Shown here: positions 60,389-64,000 of the stretch, piece after piece
Layout: the number at the start of each line of letters is the position of its first letter
How positions within the stretch are numbered: position 1 is the first letter of the stretch
Assembly (NCBI GenBank): GCA_036522815.1
Contig: DATDFC010000102.1
Coordinates: 1 to 64,000 of the forward strand
Direction of reading: 5' to 3'
Length of the DNA stretch: 64,000 bases
Source: AG41 sp036522815
Lineage (GTDB): Bacteria; Gemmatimonadota; Gemmatimonadetes; Gemmatimonadales; GWC2-71-9
The notes under the pieces: model-generated
Database searches by the model: none
What the model saw: only the letters and a program-made list of their open reading frames with translations
Told to the model about the DNA's origin: nothing
Made by a program: the position numbers and the translations under genes

Positions 60389-62176
60389 ATGATCGGCGTA
60401 CCGCGGCGCGGCGTATCCATCTCCGTCAAGCTGCCCCTTCTCATTGGGGGTCTGCTCGTCGCGGTCACCGCCATCTACTCCGGGGCGGCCTACGAGAGGG
60501 TTCGCGGCACCTCACGGGCGGCCGTCACCGAGCGTCTCGGCACGGTCGCCGACCAGTACGCCCGAGCCCTGAAGACGCAGCGCGACCAACTGGTCGCGGG
60601 ACTGCAGAGCATGGCCGACCTTGCGGCAGTCCGCGCGTATGCCGCCCACCCGAGCGTCGCCGGCCGGGCGGGCGCGCAGGCAGCGCTCCAACCGGTCGGC
60701 CTGCAGGCGCAGCAGGTCGTCGCCGTGGAGTTGTGGAGTGCGGATCGGCATCGGCTGCTCGCGATCGGCGATCCCGACCGGTGGGGCGGTGGTGCGGCCG
60801 TCGACCTCGTGCGGGACCTCGCCGCCGCCGACTCCGGAGCGGTAGGCCCGTTCCGCGCGGTCGGCGACACCATCGTCTATCCCGTGGGCGCGAGGATCCG
60901 CGCCGGTGAGGCCACGCGCGGCTATATCGTGCAGTGGCGTTTGATCGCGCTGTCGCCGCAGGCCCGCGAGCAAGTGAGTCGCCTGATCGGCTCGGACGCC
61001 CACCTGTTCGTTGGAAACGCCGCCACGGACGTCTGGACCGACCTGAGCCGGCGCGTCGCCGCGCCGCCCGTGGACGTCGTCCACGCGACGGGCGTGCTGC
61101 ACTATGAGCGTCCCGGTGCCGGCGTCGTGCTCGCCGCCGCGCGCGCGGCCCCGCGCACACCCTGGCTGGTGCTCGTGGAGTTCCCAGGCGACGCCATTCT
61201 CGCTCCCGCGCGCCTCTTCCTGCGGCAGCTCACCCTCATCGGCTCGATCATTCTGGCCATCGGCTTGCTCGCCGCGTGGGCGATGAGCCTTACGCTAACG
61301 CGGCCGCTGGTGCGGCTGACCCACGCAGCTGAAGCGGTGGCCGGAGGGGATTACACGCAGCCCATCGCGGCCCGTCAGGGGCGGGACGAGCTGGGACGCC
61401 TCGCCGGCGCGTTCGCCGTCATGGTGGCGCACGTGCGGGAGTCGCGGCAGGGTCTCGAGGAGCGGGTGCGGGCGCGGACCGCCGAGCTCGAGGACCGCAA
61501 CGCGGAGCTCGAGGCGTTCGCCTATTCGATCTCACATGATCTGCGCGCGCCGCTGCGCGCGATGCAGGGGTTCAGCCTGGCGCTGCTCGAGGATTACGGC
61601 GACCGGCTGGACGAGGCCGGCCGCCGCTACGCCGAGCGTGTCATCACGGCCGCGCGGACGATGGACCGGCTGATCGACGACCTGCTGGCGTACAGTCGAC
61701 TCGCCCGGGCCGAGCTGCGTCTGGTCCCGCTCGATCTCGGGCGGCTGATGCGCTCGTCGCTCGACCAGCTGGACGGCGAGGTCCAGAGTCGCGCGGCACG
61801 AATCACCGTCGCGGAGCCCCTCCCCGCGGTGGTGGGGCACGGGGCTACGCTGGCCCAGGTGTTCGTGAACTTGATCGCGAACGCGATCAAGTTCGTGCCC
61901 GCGGACCGCGCACCGGAGGTGCTCGTCCGGGCCGAGCCGCAGGGCGAGCGCGTGCGCCTGTGGGTCGAAGACAACGGCATCGGCATCGCGGCGGAGCACC
62001 ACGAGCGCATCTTTCGGGTGTTCGAGCGGTTGCACCGCGCGGAGGACTATCCGGGCACCGGCATCGGCCTTGCCATCGTGCGCAAGGGGGTCGAGCGCAT
62101 GGGTGGACGCGTGGGGCTCGAGTCGGCGCTCGGGAGCGGGAGTAAGTTCTGGATCGACCTGCCCCGCGCGTCCTGA
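60389..62176 (+). CDS. Membrane sensor histidine kinase
   Basis: The 595-residue protein has two membrane helices (LPLLIGGLLVAVTAIYSGAA and LIGSIILAIGLLAAWAMSLT) framing a large extracytoplasmic sensor, a HAMP domain (RPLVRLTHAAEAVAGGDYTQ), a coiled-coil (EERVRARTAELEDRNAELEA) and the kinase core: SISHDLRAPLRAMQGFS with phosphoacceptor His383, FVNLIANAIKFVP (N-box), WVEDNGIGIAAEHHERIFRV and YPGTGIGLAIVRKGVERMGG. The core resembles phytochrome-like kinases. No response regulator is encoded nearby. It may control the divergent ABC exporter or something distant; that is inferred. Confidence 0.93.
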   Translation: MIGVPRRGVSISVKLPLLIGGLLVAVTAIYSGAAYERVRGTSRAAVTERLGTVADQYARALKTQRDQLVAGLQSMADLAAVRAYAAHPSVAGRAGAQAALQPVGLQAQQVVAVELWSADRHRLLAIGDPDRWGGGAAVDLVRDLAAADSGAVGPFRAVGDTIVYPVGARIRAGEATRGYIVQWRLIALSPQAREQVSRLIGSDAHLFVGNAATDVWTDLSRRVAAPPVDVVHATGVLHYERPGAGVVLAAARAAPRTPWLVLVEFPGDAILAPARLFLRQLTLIGSIILAIGLLAAWAMSLTLTRPLVRLTHAAEAVAGGDYTQPIAARQGRDELGRLAGAFAVMVAHVRESRQGLEERVRARTAELEDRNAELEAFAYSISHDLRAPLRAMQGFSLALLEDYGDRLDEAGRRYAERVITAARTMDRLIDDLLAYSRLARAELRLVPLDLGRLMRSSLDQLDGEVQSRAARITVAEPLPAVVGHGATLAQVFVNLIANAIKFVPADRAPEVLVRAEPQGERVRLWVEDNGIGIAAEHHERIFRVFERLHRAEDYPGTGIGLAIVRKGVERMGGRVGLESALGSGSKFWIDLPRAS

Positions 62177-62217
62177 GGCTGGCCGTCGGGGCGTGCCGGA
62201 GGCACATTACCAGCTCC

Positions 62218-62535
62218 GTGACGCCCACCCGCCTCTTCGCCGATCGCCGCCATGGTGTGGACCGACGCTCGTCCGCCCGGCGCCGGGCGGTGGCGAGGGC
62301 GCCGCTCGAGCGCCGCCGCGTGGTGGACCGGCGGCGCGGCGCGGAACGGCGCAGTACGCTGGAGCGGCGTGGCCGCGCCGTACGTCTTCCCGCGGCCGAA
62401 TCCCCAGCCGAGCATCTCCGCAACGCCCTCCAGGTGCTCGCGCTCAGGGGCGGCGTGGGCGACACGGATTTCGGAGCCGCGCTGGCGCGGTTGCGGCGTG
62501 CCCTGGAGCTGTTGGAGGCGCATCGCGAGCGGTGA
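62218..62535 (+). CDS. Small protein with repeated Arg-Arg motifs
   Basis: A GTG start gives 105 residues rich in arginine: FADRRHGVDRRSSARRRA, LERRRVVDRRRGAERRSTLE and RRGRAVRLP, then a helical tail (AEHLRNALQVLALRGGVGDT, LARLRRALELLEAHRER). The spaced [D/E]-R-R motif is seen in many unassigned signalling-associated proteins. It may bind nucleic acid or be an intrinsically disordered linker. The stop overlaps the GNAT gene by 4 bp. Confidence 0.6.
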   Translation: MTPTRLFADRRHGVDRRSSARRRAVARAPLERRRVVDRRRGAERRSTLERRGRAVRLPAAESPAEHLRNALQVLALRGGVGDTDFGAALARLRRALELLEAHRER

Positions 62536-63014
62536 AGGGGCTCTCGATCCGCCCGGCGACGGCCGCGGACGCGGGCGTGCTCGCGCGCCATCGCGCCGAC
62601 ATGTTCCGCGACATGGGCCAGCTGAGCGACGACCTGCGCGACACGTTGCTCGAAGCGGCGCGCGCGTATTTCGCCGCCGCGATCCCGGACGGCCGCTATG
62701 TCGCCTGGCTGGCCGAGGCCGGGGGCGAGATCGTGGGTGGGGCGGGGCTGCAGCTGCGCGAGCTGTTGCCGCGCCCCGCGCCCGGGGGCTCGCGCCTGGT
62801 ACGCGGACCGCAGGGTCTGGTCATGAACGTATTCACCGAGCACGCGTGGCGGCGCCGGGGCGTGGCCGCGGCGCTGTTGCGTGAGCTGCTGCGCTGGTGC
62901 CGGGCGAGCGGCATCGAGAGCGTGGTGCTGCACGCCTCGGCGGATGGGCGTCCCCTGTACGAGAAGCTGGGCTTCACGCCGACGAATGAGATGCGGTACG
63001 CGGGGGACGGGTGA
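62532..63014 (+). CDS. GNAT-family N-acetyltransferase
   Basis: The GTG at 62532 overlaps the upstream stop. The 160-residue protein begins LSIRPATAADAGVLARHR, with YVAWLAEAGGEIVGGAGLQL, the acetyl-CoA A-motif LVMNVFTEHAWRRRGVAAAL (R-R-G-V-A) and WCRASGIESVVLHASADGRP, LYEKLGFTPTNEM. It transfers an acetyl group from acetyl-CoA to an amine; target unknown. It overlaps the convergent ppk gene by 41 bp. Confidence 0.88.
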   Translation: MKGLSIRPATAADAGVLARHRADMFRDMGQLSDDLRDTLLEAARAYFAAAIPDGRYVAWLAEAGGEIVGGAGLQLRELLPRPAPGGSRLVRGPQGLVMNVFTEHAWRRRGVAAALLRELLRWCRASGIESVVLHASADGRPLYEKLGFTPTNEMRYAGDG

Positions 63015-64000
63015 CACCCGCGCCCCGGGCGTAGGAGCCATCGGAGGCGAGACTCCAGGCATCGGCGTCGGCGAGCTCGCGCTCGAGAATGCCGTCCAAC
63101 CGCTCCCGTGCGGCGGCGTCGTCCACGGGCGTAACGACTTCGATGCGGCGGCGCAGATTGCGGGGCCGCCAATCGGCCGACCCGATGTAGTACTCCGGGG
63201 CTCCGCCGTTCCCGAAGTGATAGATGCGCGCGTGCTCGAGGAAGCGGCCCAGCACGCTCACCACCTTGATCCGCTCGGATAGCCCCGGCACGCCGGGGCG
63301 CAGCATGCACACTCCCCGCACCACCAGACGCACGTCCACGCCGGCTTGCGACGCGCGGTACAGCGCGCCGATCACGCTGCAGTCGGCCAGGCCGTTGAGC
63401 TTGGCGCGGATGCGCCCGCCGCGGCCGGCGCGCGCGTGCTCCGCCTCGCGCGCGATGAGGGCGAGGAACCGGTCGAACATGTTGGTGGGTGCGACGAGCA
63501 GCCGCCGGAACGCCGCCCGCGGGGCGCGCGAGGAGCCGGTGAGCTCGTTGAAGAGCGCGTGCAGGTCGGCCGTGATCGCCTCATCCGTGGTGAACAACCC
63601 CAGATCGGTGTACAGCCTGGCGGTGTCGGGGTTGTAGTTGCCGCTCCCGACGTGGGCATAGCGCCGCGTGCGATCGCCCGTCCGCCGGATGACGAGGGCG
63701 ATCTTGGCGTGGGTCTTGAGGGTCGCGACGCCGGTGATCACGTGGATGCCCGCCGCCTCGAGGCTCTGCGCCCAGTCGATGTTCAGCTGCTCGTCGAAGC
63801 GCGCTTTCAGCTCGACGAACACGGATACGTCCTTGCCGCGGGCGGCCGCGCGCCGCAGCGCGTCTCCCAGCGCCGAGGGGCCGCCGGGCCGATACAGCGT
63901 GAGCTTGATCGCGGCCACCGCGGGGTCGTCCGCCGCCTCGGCGATGAAGCGCTCGAAGCTCTGGGCGAAACCGTCGTAGGGATGGTGCACCAGGACGTCG
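62974..64000 (-). CDS. ppk1: Polyphosphate kinase 1 (partial, runs off right edge)
   Basis: The C-terminal 342 codons of Ppk1 are visible: MHHPYDGFAQSFERFIAEAA, VAAIKLTLYRPGGPSALGDA, ARGKDVSVFVELKARFDEQL, THAKIALVIRRTGDRTRRYA with the catalytic-histidine region (KTHAKIAL), YAHVGSGNYNPDTARLYTDL and GNGGAPEYYIGSADWRPRNL. Ppk1 makes polyphosphate from ATP through phospho-histidine. The N-terminal half lies beyond the window. It overlaps the GNAT gene at its 3' end. Confidence 0.92.
   Translation of the reverse strand, partial: DVLVHHPYDGFAQSFERFIAEAADDPAVAAIKLTLYRPGGPSALGDALRRAAARGKDVSVFVELKARFDEQLNIDWAQSLEAAGIHVITGVATLKTHAKIALVIRRTGDRTRRYAHVGSGNYNPDTARLYTDLGLFTTDEAITADLHALFNELTGSSRAPRAAFRRLLVAPTNMFDRFLALIAREAEHARAGRGGRIRAKLNGLADCSVIGALYRASQAGVDVRLVVRGVCMLRPGVPGLSERIKVVSVLGRFLEHARIYHFGNGGAPEYYIGSADWRPRNLRRRIEVVTPVDDAAARERLDGILERELADADAWSLASDGSYARGAGVTRPPRTASHSSA

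Overview
The window is dense, high-GC bacterial chromosome with Gram-negative envelope genes: a tripartite RND efflux operon, TonB, a TolC-type channel, beta-barrel proteins and many lipobox lipoproteins. The gene mix (a sortilin/VPS10-like BNR-repeat protein, BTAD+AAA regulator, choice-of-anchor-P-like exported protein, PF06182-type ABC permeases, ceramidase-like hydrolase) suggests a soil or sediment member of Gemmatimonadota. This is inferred from gene content only; no rRNA or other phylogenetic marker is present. No tRNA, rRNA, CRISPR array, insertion sequence or prophage was recognised. Start codons are often GTG (once TTG) and 4-bp stop/start overlaps are common, so many operon calls rest on direct sequence evidence.

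Layout. 1-6.2 kb: partial Na+/H+ antiporter-like gene, TorF-like porin, ceramidase-like lipoprotein and the NAD pair nadA-nadC. 6.2-9.6 kb: membrane and exported proteins, ogt and a DinB-like protein. 9.65-17.2 kb: a nucleic-acid block holding a UvrD-type helicase with an inserted DEDDh exonuclease, a remnant of a barrel gene, a SNF2-type helicase translationally coupled to a Cys/His-rich partner, and a small HTH regulator facing a divergent gene across a palindromic operator-like region. 17.8-25.7 kb: SRPBCC protein, serine hydrolase, YdeI-like protein coupled to an ATP-dependent DNA ligase, msrA coupled to a lipoprotein, and an acyl-CoA synthetase. 25.7-31.6 kb: aldo/keto reductase, a lipoprotein with six repeats of about 91 residues, TonB-family protein and TauE/SafE permease.

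31.7-35.9 kb: an operon of a small protein, PQQ dehydrogenase, DUF456 protein and cytochrome c. The dehydrogenase has the Asp-x-Asp signature of lanthanide-type enzymes. A HAD phosphatase follows, with its own promoter and a structured leader. 36-49.8 kb: BNR-repeat protein, RND efflux operon, M28 peptidase, esterase and ABM-domain protein. 49.9-53.9 kb: HTH and TetR regulators, the latter divergent from a membrane protein across a perfect operator-like palindrome, an SDR remnant, a JAMM-like gene and an exported lipoprotein; the last two follow a duplicated 62-bp sequence. 53.9-64 kb: BTAD/AAA regulator, degenerate kinase, three-gene ABC exporter, orphan histidine kinase, GNAT enzyme and partial polyphosphate kinase.

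The strongest leads are the SNF2 helicase with its zinc-array partner, the helicase-exonuclease fusion, three palindromic elements that sit in frame inside unrelated genes, and a C-terminal domain shared by two and perhaps three exported lipoproteins.
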